Origin: Alphaproteobacteria bacterium UBA828
GTDB taxonomy: Bacteria; Pseudomonadota; Alphaproteobacteria; UBA828
Direction: 5' to 3'
NCBI GenBank assembly: GCA_002296185.1
Contig: DBHM01000012.1
Location: 12,794 to 34,528, forward strand
Length of the DNA: 21,735 nucleotides
The notes under the pieces were generated by a model, which was given only the letters and a program-made list of their open reading frames with translations, was not told the origin of the DNA and searched no databases. Within the stretch, counting starts at the first letter, position 1. Each line of letters opens with the position of its first letter. The position numbers and the translations under genes are program-made. Below, piece by piece: positions 6,747 through 13,736 of the stretch.

Positions 6747-6962
6747 ATGACTCAAAAAGTGATTACTCAGGCACCAGGAAATGTCTGGAAAGTTTTAGTA
6801 AAAGAAGGAGATTCAGTGAAATCTGGAGATACCCTTTTTATACTTGAGGTTATGAAAACAGAAGTCCCTCACGAAGCTGAAACCAACGGCACAGTCACCA
6901 AAGTACTTATTGCTGAGGAAGATGCTGTTGATGTTGGCCAACTAGCTTTGGAAATAGAATAA
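6747..6962 (+). CDS. Small biotin carboxyl carrier protein (biotinyl/lipoyl domain)
   Basis: This 71-residue protein consists of one biotinyl domain and nothing else; it lacks the N-terminal half of AccB. The hammerhead fold signatures are APGNVWKVLVKEGDSVKSGD (9-28), then LFILEVMKTE (30-39), with Lys37 as the predicted biotinylation site, and the symmetrical second half ending VDVGQLALEIE. The usual E(A/S)MKM is EVMKTE here, changed on both sides of the lysine context. The ATG at 6747 follows AGGAGA at five bases. It closes the four-gene operon, 16 bases after the PxpC-like gene, and should carry carboxybiotin from the biotin carboxylase to the two-part carboxyltransferase. Confidence 0.9.
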   Translation: MTQKVITQAPGNVWKVLVKEGDSVKSGDTLFILEVMKTEVPHEAETNGTVTKVLIAEEDAVDVGQLALEIE

Positions 6963-6980
6963 TATCTTCAACAGAAAGAC

Positions 6981-7568
6981 TTAAAGTGAAGGTGCAGTAT
7001 CTCTAATTGAGTTACGATTCATCTTGCTAAGATACCAATTTGTTAGAGCCGGGTAAGCGCCCCTCCATTCGTCCCCATGCCTAAGTTCAATGTGACCAAT
7101 ACCTGAAATTATACATATCGAGTCAATTCTAAGTGCATCTGAATTAAACTCATTTAGATTACTCTCCAAAGCTGAAAATGAGCGATCTATGCGATTTTTC
7201 ATTTTTTCCATAAATGGCTGGCTCTGATCACCTTCAGGTAGAACTTTTTGTAACTGCAATTGTACACTAGCATCAGCAAGGCCGTTACCAAGGGTTGCAA
7301 AGGTTAGACAAGACCAATCATCTCCCCCAGGGTATATCTTAGGACCGGAGCCTAGAGTGTCTAAATACCTACAAATAATATCACTATCATAAATCTTTTT
7401 GCCGTCTTCGAGCAAAAGGACGGGTATCATTCTCAAGGGATTTAATATTGGCAAATCCTTTGATTCAAATGGATTAGTTATTACCTCTTCCAATGTTATT
7501 TCTTTTTCTATAGCTACAATGCGGCATTTGCGCGCAAACGGTGACGTAGGCCCTGAAAGTAATTTCAT
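6981..7568 (-). CDS. Glutathione S-transferase family protein
   Basis: A 195-residue cytosolic GST-like protein. The N-terminal thioredoxin-fold domain opens MKLLSGPTSPFARKCRIVAI; the Ser/Thr beside Pro and Phe is at the usual thiol-activating position. It has the cis-proline segment RMIPVLLLEDG and the glutathione-binding SDIICRYLD (Asp-Ser type). The helical C-terminal domain follows. The frame is open to 7640, but the start at 7568 is preferred: it has AAGGAG seven bases upstream, and the upstream 24 codons do not resemble the family. It is convergent with the biotin carrier gene (18 bases between the stops) and divergent from dadA across 107 bases. The bacterial GST substrate cannot be told from sequence. 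Confidence 0.87.
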   Translation of the reverse strand: MKLLSGPTSPFARKCRIVAIEKEITLEEVITNPFESKDLPILNPLRMIPVLLLEDGKKIYDSDIICRYLDTLGSGPKIYPGGDDWSCLTFATLGNGLADASVQLQLQKVLPEGDQSQPFMEKMKNRIDRSFSALESNLNEFNSDALRIDSICIISGIGHIELRHGDEWRGAYPALTNWYLSKMNRNSIRDTAPSL

Positions 7569-7621
7569 CTTAACGCTCCTTTTTACAAAGGTTTTGATAA
7601 ATCGTGTAGAACCGTAACCTA

Positions 7622-7651
7622 TTGAAGTGTTAGATTCCACTATTCTATATC
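7622..7651 (+). promoter_or_regulatory. Possible sigma-70-type promoter for the dadA-hpnB pair
   Basis: TTGAAG (7622-7627) and TATATC (7646-7651) are 18 bases apart, each matching the consensus at four of six positions. They are followed by a leader of roughly 18 bases that includes the AGGG ribosome binding site before the ATG at 7676. The match is modest and rests mainly on position. Confidence 0.3.
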
Positions 7652-7675
7652 TAATATTACAAAAGTAGGGCGAAT

Positions 7676-8929
7676 ATGAGAGTAATTGTTTTAGGTGCAG
7701 GAGTTACAGGGATAACTACTGCCTACTATCTCACTAAAGATGGTCATGAAGTTACGGTAATTGATAGAAAACCTGGCGCAGGCCTTGAAACTAGCTTTGC
7801 AAATGGGGGAATCGTATGCAGGCTGACAGCATCTCCATGGGCAAGTCCAAATGTACCAAAAATGCTTCTAAAATATATATTCCGGGATGATGCTCCATAT
7901 ACTTTCAGATTAAGACCAGATTTTAGACAAATGATGTGGGCAATCCAATTCCTCAAAAACTGCCGGCAATCTAAATTTGAGCAAAGTAAACTTACTGCTC
8001 TTGAACTAGCAGAATACAGCTTTCTAGAATTAGAGAAATTAAGGTCATCTGAGGATATTGAATACGACCAAAGAGCTGAGGGTATGATAGAATTATATAA
8101 AGATGAGCGGAGTTTAGAACTTGCGAACAAATCTGCTAAGACATTACCTGACAAAAAATATCACCCTCAGATGTTAAGTATTCAAGAAACTATAGACATT
8201 GAACCTGCCCTTACTAACAAAGATTCGCAATATAAGGGTGCACTTTTCTATTCTGGAGAAGAAACGGGGGACGCATACAAATTTACATCTCTGCTTGCAG
8301 AACGCACCCAACAATTAGGCGCTAAATTTTGTTATGGAGAAAATGTAGACCGTATAATTATAAATAACTTTCACGCATCAGGCATCGCAACTAACAAGGA
8401 CCAGTACGCGGCTGACGCTATAGTAGTTTCGCTAGGTAGTTTTAGTTCTGGTTTGCTACGTCAATGTGGAATAAAATTACCTATATTCCCTCTTAAGGGC
8501 TACTCTATAACTATTCCTATTGAAGGCCAAAATACCGCCCCTACCCATGGTGTGCATGATATTTCAAGACGAGTAGTATTTAGTAGATTAGGTAATCGGC
8601 TTCGTTGTGCTGGAACCGCTGAACTTACAGGATTTGATTTGTCTATTAACAAGAAACGAATAGACTTACTTACAGAAGACGCTCAAAGAGTTTTTCCTGA
8701 TTGTACTAGCTCAGGAAGTCCAGAACCTTGGGCAGGTTTACGTCCTATGACGCCAGATTGTCTGCCTATTATTGGAGAATCTAGAATAAAAAACTTATAT
8801 CTAAATACTGGTCACGGAAGCACTGGATGGACCTGGTCTTGTGGTTCGGCAAGAGCTATTTCTGATATAATTAATGGAAATTTCCCAGATATAAATATAT
8901 CTGGATTAGATCCAGAGCGTTTTAACTAA
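7676..8929 (+). CDS. dadA: D-amino-acid dehydrogenase (DadA-like FAD oxidoreductase)
   Basis: The enzyme oxidatively deaminates D-amino acids (D-alanine in the model enzyme) to 2-oxoacids, passing electrons from FAD to the respiratory chain at the inner membrane. At 417 residues it is close to E. coli DadA (432). The N-terminal dinucleotide fold VLGAGVTGITTAYYL and the following DRKPGAGLETSFANGG match the DadA pattern, including the ASPWASP segment. Near the C-terminus LRPMTPDCLPIIG and LNTGHGSTGWTWSCGSARAI are the FAD/substrate closing motifs. The ATG has AGGG about five bases upstream. It is 25 bases upstream of the hpnB-like gene and probably co-transcribed with it. Other members of the DAO superfamily (glycine oxidase, sarcosine oxidase types) are possible but match less well. 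Confidence 0.88.
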   Translation: MRVIVLGAGVTGITTAYYLTKDGHEVTVIDRKPGAGLETSFANGGIVCRLTASPWASPNVPKMLLKYIFRDDAPYTFRLRPDFRQMMWAIQFLKNCRQSKFEQSKLTALELAEYSFLELEKLRSSEDIEYDQRAEGMIELYKDERSLELANKSAKTLPDKKYHPQMLSIQETIDIEPALTNKDSQYKGALFYSGEETGDAYKFTSLLAERTQQLGAKFCYGENVDRIIINNFHASGIATNKDQYAADAIVVSLGSFSSGLLRQCGIKLPIFPLKGYSITIPIEGQNTAPTHGVHDISRRVVFSRLGNRLRCAGTAELTGFDLSINKKRIDLLTEDAQRVFPDCTSSGSPEPWAGLRPMTPDCLPIIGESRIKNLYLNTGHGSTGWTWSCGSARAISDIINGNFPDINISGLDPERFN

Positions 8930-8954
8930 TCCTAATTTTGCGCTAGACTTCTGA

Positions 8955-10109
8955 ATGTATATTTTTGATCAGATATGGATTGGGATCGCAGCCTCCGGAA
9001 CAATCCCGTGGTTAATAATTCTTTTGCAACCCTGGCAATCGTGGAGAAACAGAGAGGACTTGATTGCTGAAGCCTCAGATATAAAAACTCCCATAGATTT
9101 ATCGGATGTCACTGTGCTTATACCAGCTCGCAATGAAGAAACTTTGATTATCAGGACTTTAAATAGCTTGGAGAATCAAGGAAAAAACCTCCATGTAATA
9201 GTTATTGACGATCAATCAACAGATAAGACTGGGCAACTAGTAGAGAATTACAAAACTCAAAATATAAAGATTAAATTAATCAAAGGAAAAGTCTTGCCTG
9301 ATCATTGGGCCGGAAAACTCTGGGCACTTCAACAAGGATTGAATGAAGTAAATACCAGTCTAATTATCCTAATGGATGCAGATATAAACCTTGCCAATGG
9401 CATGATTAAGTCATTAATAAAAAAACGTGAAGAAACCGGAGCAAGACTGGTTTCTGTCATGGTTAAACTTCAAATGGAGAGTATTTCGGAGAAACTTCTT
9501 ATCCCTGCATTTATTTTCTTCTTCAAACTTTTATATCCATTTAGCATATCAAATAGTAGAAATAAATTTGTTGCCGCATCCGCTGGCGGATGCGTGCTAA
9601 TCGACCGCGATTTGTTAAATAAAATAGATGGGTTTAATTCTATTAAAGGTTCAATTATTGACGACTGCTCGCTAGCTAGAGCTGTTAAATCCACCGGTGC
9701 ATTAACATGGATTGGACTTACAAAACATGCTTTCTCAAATCGTTCCTATCCTCAACTGCGTCAGATCTGGAAAATGGTGTCACGAAGTGCCTTTACTCAA
9801 CTAAATTTTTCTATAGCCCTTTTAATGGTTACTAGCTTTATATTAATTACAAGCTTTTGGTTTCCATTGATTGCAGTCTTATTCGCGCCAAATATTATTG
9901 CCAAATCTATAGGCTCCCTAGGATTAGTATCCATGATAATTGCTTATACACCTATCCTCTTATACTACAAAAGATCTCTACTATGGCACTTTACCATGCC
10001 GATAATCGGATTACTTTTCATGGCCATGACCTGGGAGTCAGCAATTAATTATTGGCTTGGTAAACAGAGTTGCTGGAAAGAAAGGGTTTATTCAAGATCA
10101 AAAAAATAA
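8955..10109 (+). CDS. hpnB: Membrane glycosyltransferase family 2, hopene-associated HpnB type
   Basis: A 384-residue GT-A glycosyltransferase anchored in the inner membrane. It has an N-terminal hydrophobic segment (about 7-25), then the nucleotide-sugar fold with PARNEE (57-62), DDQSTD (85-90), the metal-binding DAD (141-143) and IDDCSLA (235-241). Three or four membrane segments lie between about 283 and 366, and the C-terminus is WKERVYSRSKK. This architecture and the CVLI...GFNSIKGSIIDD region fit HpnB, a protein linked to hopanoid gene clusters whose exact reaction is, to my knowledge, not settled. No other hopanoid gene (shc, hpnA, hpnC-E) is in the window. The start at 8955 lacks a clear ribosome binding site, and the gene follows dadA by 25 bases. 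It converges with the LPS operon, 21 bases between ends. Other membrane GT2 functions remain possible. Confidence 0.75.
   Translation: MYIFDQIWIGIAASGTIPWLIILLQPWQSWRNREDLIAEASDIKTPIDLSDVTVLIPARNEETLIIRTLNSLENQGKNLHVIVIDDQSTDKTGQLVENYKTQNIKIKLIKGKVLPDHWAGKLWALQQGLNEVNTSLIILMDADINLANGMIKSLIKKREETGARLVSVMVKLQMESISEKLLIPAFIFFFKLLYPFSISNSRNKFVAASAGGCVLIDRDLLNKIDGFNSIKGSIIDDCSLARAVKSTGALTWIGLTKHAFSNRSYPQLRQIWKMVSRSAFTQLNFSIALLMVTSFILITSFWFPLIAVLFAPNIIAKSIGSLGLVSMIIAYTPILLYYKRSLLWHFTMPIIGLLFMAMTWESAINYWLGKQSCWKERVYSRSKK
9575..9594. repeat. GC-rich 20-base inverted repeat inside hpnB
   Basis: Two 9-base arms, CGCATCCGC and GCGGATGCG, separated by TG form a perfect hairpin within an otherwise AT-rich gene. 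It encodes part of the conserved AASAGGCV stretch of the protein, so it may be a by-product of glycine and alanine codons. Confidence 0.6.
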
Positions 10110-10130
10110 ATTCTCTTATATAGAAAAGTT

Positions 10131-11900
10131 TTATAGGTATTTTTGTGATATTAGTGACTCTGCAATATTTTCTCCAATAGGCAAACCTAGTATGTGGTAA
10201 TTGTGCCATAATGCATAAAATAGAATGAACCAAGATGCATTCCTAGCAATAGGCCTCCTATCTTCAAATAGCTTAGGAATGATTTCAGGTTTACAAATCT
10301 CACAAACCCCTGGCTGTTTAGCAACAAGCGGGCCAAGGACATTGGCTCTTTTCGAAATCCAATCTCCGACAGGTACTGTAAAACCACGTTTACGCTCAAA
10401 AGCTGAACTTGTTGGAACTTGCTCATATAACCAACGCCGCAGTAACCATTTACCTCTACCGCCTCTTACCTTCAAATTATCAGGCAAGGAAAAGGCAAAA
10501 GATGCTACAACCGGATCAAGAAAAGGTGTTCGTCCTTCTACACTGTGTGCCATAAGACACCTATCTAGTTTTATAAGTAAGTCATTTGGCAACCAATCTT
10601 GACAATCTATAGCTTGCGCTACTTGAAGAGCACTCCGTCCATCTTTTTTACTGTTAAGTTCAGCTCTCTTAATTCCGTCGCGCCAGTAAAGAGGAAGCTC
10701 TCTCAATACATCAGTTTGTAATATCGATGGATTAGAACGCATTGCCTTACTACCACCTAACCACCAAGGGCGGATAGCTTTTCTATACCTTCCATAACCA
10801 GCAAAAAGTTCATCTCCTCCTTCTCCTGATAAAATTACCTTCATTTCATTACTTGCTACGGAGGCCAACTTGAAAGTTGGTAATACAGCATAATCGATTA
10901 TTGGATCATCTAATGTGGATATAACCAATGGCAGCATAGACCAAAAGTCTTCCTCACTTACCGAAACTACTTCATGCTTAGCTCCCATTATCTTAGCCAT
11001 TTCAGTAGCATTAGAGCTTTCATCATAAACATTAGGTGAGTCAAATGACGCAGTGTAGGCATGAACAGATTTATCAGAAACCCTAGACATGGCGACTAGA
11101 AGAGCTGTGGAATCTATGCCACCAGAAAGAAACATACCATAAGGAACATCAGACCTTTGATGAAGAGCTACACTCTCAAACAAAATATCCTCAAGTTTTT
11201 TTAAAGCATCTTTTTTATCAATCTTTATCTGAGGCGCACTTGGTAATGCCTGATGAATTGTCCTCTTAATTATCTTTCCATGCCGGACAATCAAAATCTC
11301 TCCAGGAACTATTCTATAGATACCTCTATAAATTGTTTCTCTTCCAGTAGTAAATTGGATCGTTAATAACTCATCTCGGGCCTTCTGATTCAACTCAGCT
11401 TCTACTAGGCCGGATTGAATTAATGCCCGTGGCTCCGAAGCGAATAAAAAACCAATATCTGTTTCAGCATAGTATAGGGGCTTGATTCCAAAGGGATCCC
11501 TTGAAACCACAAGTTCTTTACTTTCAGGATCAAAGATAGCTAGACCCCACATTCCTCTTAATTTTTCGGAAAATCTTTCACCGTAAATACTATACGCAGC
11601 CAGGGCTGATTCACAGTCCGAACCTGTCTTGTAACTGAATTGCATTTCTTTACGGAGCTCCAGGTCATTATATATCTCTCCATTGGCTACCAATATTACC
11701 CCATCTCTATTAGTAATCGGTTGGTCACCTTTCTCGAGATCTATTATCGCCAAACGAGTATGTAATAGAGCAATATCGTCAGTTATTTCCTGACCATTTC
11801 CATCCGGCCCCCTATGCTTAAGTGAGTCAATAAATTTTTTAAGACTTTCACTAGGTATTTTGCAACCCTGACGCAAAGAAATTCCCGCAACTCCACACAT
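10131..11900 (-). CDS. AsnB-type glutamine-dependent amidotransferase (asparagine synthetase family)
   Basis: A 589-residue two-domain enzyme. The N-terminal class II glutaminase domain has the nucleophile Cys2 after Met1 (MCGVAGI), HRGPDG (29-34), Arg49 in HTRLAIIDL, NGEIYN (73-78) and the SDCE loop with Asp95, all required for glutamine hydrolysis. The C-terminal synthetase domain has the ATP-pyrophosphatase loop LSGGIDST (258-265) and SGEGGDELFAGYGRY. It is longer than E. coli AsnB (554). It is the last gene of a five-gene surface-polysaccharide operon, beginning 2 bases after the stop of the preceding GT4. Homologues in such clusters are often thought to amidate sugar acids rather than make asparagine. 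Which applies here is unknown: the sequence supports the family and both active sites, not the acceptor. Confidence 0.88.
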   Translation of the reverse strand: MCGVAGISLRQGCKIPSESLKKFIDSLKHRGPDGNGQEITDDIALLHTRLAIIDLEKGDQPITNRDGVILVANGEIYNDLELRKEMQFSYKTGSDCESALAAYSIYGERFSEKLRGMWGLAIFDPESKELVVSRDPFGIKPLYYAETDIGFLFASEPRALIQSGLVEAELNQKARDELLTIQFTTGRETIYRGIYRIVPGEILIVRHGKIIKRTIHQALPSAPQIKIDKKDALKKLEDILFESVALHQRSDVPYGMFLSGGIDSTALLVAMSRVSDKSVHAYTASFDSPNVYDESSNATEMAKIMGAKHEVVSVSEEDFWSMLPLVISTLDDPIIDYAVLPTFKLASVASNEMKVILSGEGGDELFAGYGRYRKAIRPWWLGGSKAMRSNPSILQTDVLRELPLYWRDGIKRAELNSKKDGRSALQVAQAIDCQDWLPNDLLIKLDRCLMAHSVEGRTPFLDPVVASFAFSLPDNLKVRGGRGKWLLRRWLYEQVPTSSAFERKRGFTVPVGDWISKRANVLGPLVAKQPGVCEICKPEIIPKLFEDRRPIARNASWFILFYALWHNYHILGLPIGENIAESLISQKYL

Positions 11901-11902
11901 AA

Positions 11903-12955
11903 CTAGGCTGCAAATGTTCGTTTGAAAAGTGATAAATAGGAAGCAACAATAAGCTCTTCAGTATAGTGCTTAGTAAAAGTATTATAACCTGAACCTACCA
12001 AACGATTTACTAACTCCGGATTCTTGATGAGAGTCTGAATGGAGCTAGCAAGTGCCATTGGATCTTCTAAAGGTACTATTAGCCCATTTTCTCCAGGTGT
12101 TATGAGTTGCACGGGGCCATCTGCTGCAGCGGCAACGATAGGTATTTTACTAGCCCATGCTTCAATAACTACATTTCCAAGTGGTTCTAAACGGGAAGGA
12201 CAAACAAATATATCTGCTGCAGCTAATAATGGTTTGACATCTTCTCGCCAGCCAAGAAACCGCACTCTATTTGATAAAGATAAGGAGTCCGCCTGCCTTT
12301 CAAGGGATTCCCTCAACGGCCCATCACCAGCAACCCATAACCAAACATCGGGCATAAGTGAGAGAGCCCTTAGGAGTATATCAAATCCTTTATTCTCATG
12401 GCATCTACCAAGTGCTAAAATTAAAGGATTTCCATCAGGGGTACTAAAGTTGTTCCTAGGAGTTGGCTTAGCCAAGTTTCGATCAGCAAAATTACTGAGA
12501 TAATGAACCTTTTGATCAGGCCATCCGTTGTCGCTTAAATACGATACTATTTTTTCAGTGTTACCTATTAGATGATCGCACGCACCATAATATTTTAACT
12601 TATAATATCCACCCAATCGAGCTATGTGAGTATAGTCCTCTATGGTATTAATGTTGGAACAGATTTTGGTTGCACGGTTCATCCAAGTTAATAGATGGGT
12701 AGGATGAAAATTTTCTATTTCTTTTTTGGCCCTTGAACGTGAAAAAAGATCTAGACTTCCGCCAAAACGTAGAGGAACTACTTCAATACCTACTTCTGAA
12801 ATACGTTTTATCCAAGGACACCCTGCCCTAACTAAGATTTTTTGTTCAATCCCTACTCTTTCAAAAGCACAAGCGAGGCGTACAAAAAATTCCTCTGCAC
12901 CACCGTGTTTACCCCCTGCAATTGCCTGTAAAAGTCTTACTGTTTTTTCTGGCAC
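11903..12955 (-). CDS. Glycosyltransferase family 4 (GT-B fold), LPS/polysaccharide assembly
   Basis: A 350-residue retaining glycosyltransferase. An N-terminal acceptor domain begins LLQAIAGGKHGGAEEFFVRL with the glycine-rich loop. The C-terminal donor domain has ALGRCHENKGFDILLRAL (181-198), VAGDGPLRESL and the EX7E motif from Glu257 to Glu265 in RLEPLGNVVIEAW. The start is GTG at 12955, 4 bases after the stop of the upstream GT2 gene, with AAGGG eight bases before it; no ATG in the N-terminal region would keep the fold. It is the fourth gene of the minus-strand operon. It probably adds a hexose to the LPS core or a related surface glycan on the cytosolic face of the inner membrane; donor and acceptor cannot be read from sequence. 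Confidence 0.88.
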   Translation of the reverse strand: MPEKTVRLLQAIAGGKHGGAEEFFVRLACAFERVGIEQKILVRAGCPWIKRISEVGIEVVPLRFGGSLDLFSRSRAKKEIENFHPTHLLTWMNRATKICSNINTIEDYTHIARLGGYYKLKYYGACDHLIGNTEKIVSYLSDNGWPDQKVHYLSNFADRNLAKPTPRNNFSTPDGNPLILALGRCHENKGFDILLRALSLMPDVWLWVAGDGPLRESLERQADSLSLSNRVRFLGWREDVKPLLAAADIFVCPSRLEPLGNVVIEAWASKIPIVAAAADGPVQLITPGENGLIVPLEDPMALASSIQTLIKNPELVNRLVGSGYNTFTKHYTEELIVASYLSLFKRTFAA

Positions 12956-12959
12956 TTAA

Positions 12960-13736
12960 CTAGCCCTTAAATGAATCAGTATGATTATTAAGCCTGAACT
13001 TTAGATATGATAAAAGAGGATATAGGGCAGCCATGAGAGCAATTGTAAATCCCCAGTAACCTTCCCTCCATCCCTTTCGCATTATCCAGCATTTTATAAA
13101 ACGCGAGACTGATCTCCTTAAAATGTTGAGGAATGCGGGATTCGCAGCATCTGAATCTAACATATCTGCAGCTTTAGCATCTGTATATCTCTGCAAACGC
13201 CTGATCATATCAGCTAAATCGTCGTCAACAAAATGACTTATGGGCGACACTAATCGCCGCTTTGGCCCGGAAAGCTGAAGTGCAGGATGAATTCTTTGAT
13301 TTCCCCATATTTTAGCACCTGGAGTGAATAGGCGAGGGGCGGACATAACACCCCAAGACCCGCCCCAACCATGACGAACTAGTTTTTTCCCAATGTAATT
13401 GTTTATAGGTATTAAAAAATATCCAGGAGAAGAAAATTTTATTACTTCTCTAATTTCACTTTCCAAATCTTTACTCACCCGTTCATCTGCATCGATCTCT
13501 AATATCCAGTCTCCAGAACAAGCCTGAATTCCAGCATGCCTCCTAGGGCCCTCAATAGACCAAGAGCCCTCAATAATTTTATCCGTATAAAGCAAAGCAA
13601 TTTCCTTCGAACGATCAGTACATCTATCCAAAACTAAAATAATCTCATCAGCAAAAACTAGCTTATCTAAACATGCAGCTAATTGCGCCTCCTCATTTCT
13701 TGCTACAACAATCACTGATAGTTTTGGATCTGACAT
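12960..13736 (-). CDS. Glycosyltransferase family 2, WaaE/KdtX-like LPS core transferase
   Basis: A 258-residue GT-A enzyme. It opens with LSVIVVARNEEAQLAACLDK, followed by the nucleotide-binding LVLDRCTDRS (35-43) and the metal-binding ILEIDADER (78-86). A basic, amphipathic C-terminal part ends in one hydrophobic stretch (about 229-247), as in WaaE-type lipopolysaccharide core beta-1,4-glucosyltransferases. The family's usual DSGSTD is replaced here by DRCTD. The ATG shares one base with the stop of the preceding heptosyltransferase gene (TAATG), a classic coupling junction, and the following GT4 starts 4 bases after its stop. Family and pathway are well supported; the sugar is inferred only from homology. 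Confidence 0.85.
   Translation of the reverse strand: MSDPKLSVIVVARNEEAQLAACLDKLVFADEIILVLDRCTDRSKEIALLYTDKIIEGSWSIEGPRRHAGIQACSGDWILEIDADERVSKDLESEIREVIKFSSPGYFLIPINNYIGKKLVRHGWGGSWGVMSAPRLFTPGAKIWGNQRIHPALQLSGPKRRLVSPISHFVDDDLADMIRRLQRYTDAKAADMLDSDAANPAFLNILRRSVSRFIKCWIMRKGWREGYWGFTIALMAALYPLLSYLKFRLNNHTDSFKG

Noticed and set aside
3484..6962. Calling the operon a standard 5-oxoprolinase (pxpABC) or housekeeping acetyl-CoA carboxylase
   Set aside because: No pxpA is present and the biotin modules are; the carboxyltransferase halves are AHS1/AHS2-type and not AccA/AccD. A specific name would overstate what the sequence shows.
7569..7640. Longer N-terminus for the GST-like protein
   Set aside because: A strong ribosome binding site precedes the Met at 7568 and the family's N-terminal strand begins there.
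12039..12503. 154-codon open frame on the plus strand
   Set aside because: It is antisense to the donor domain of the GT4 gene, whose motifs are intact; serine/proline-rich composition is typical of shadow translation.
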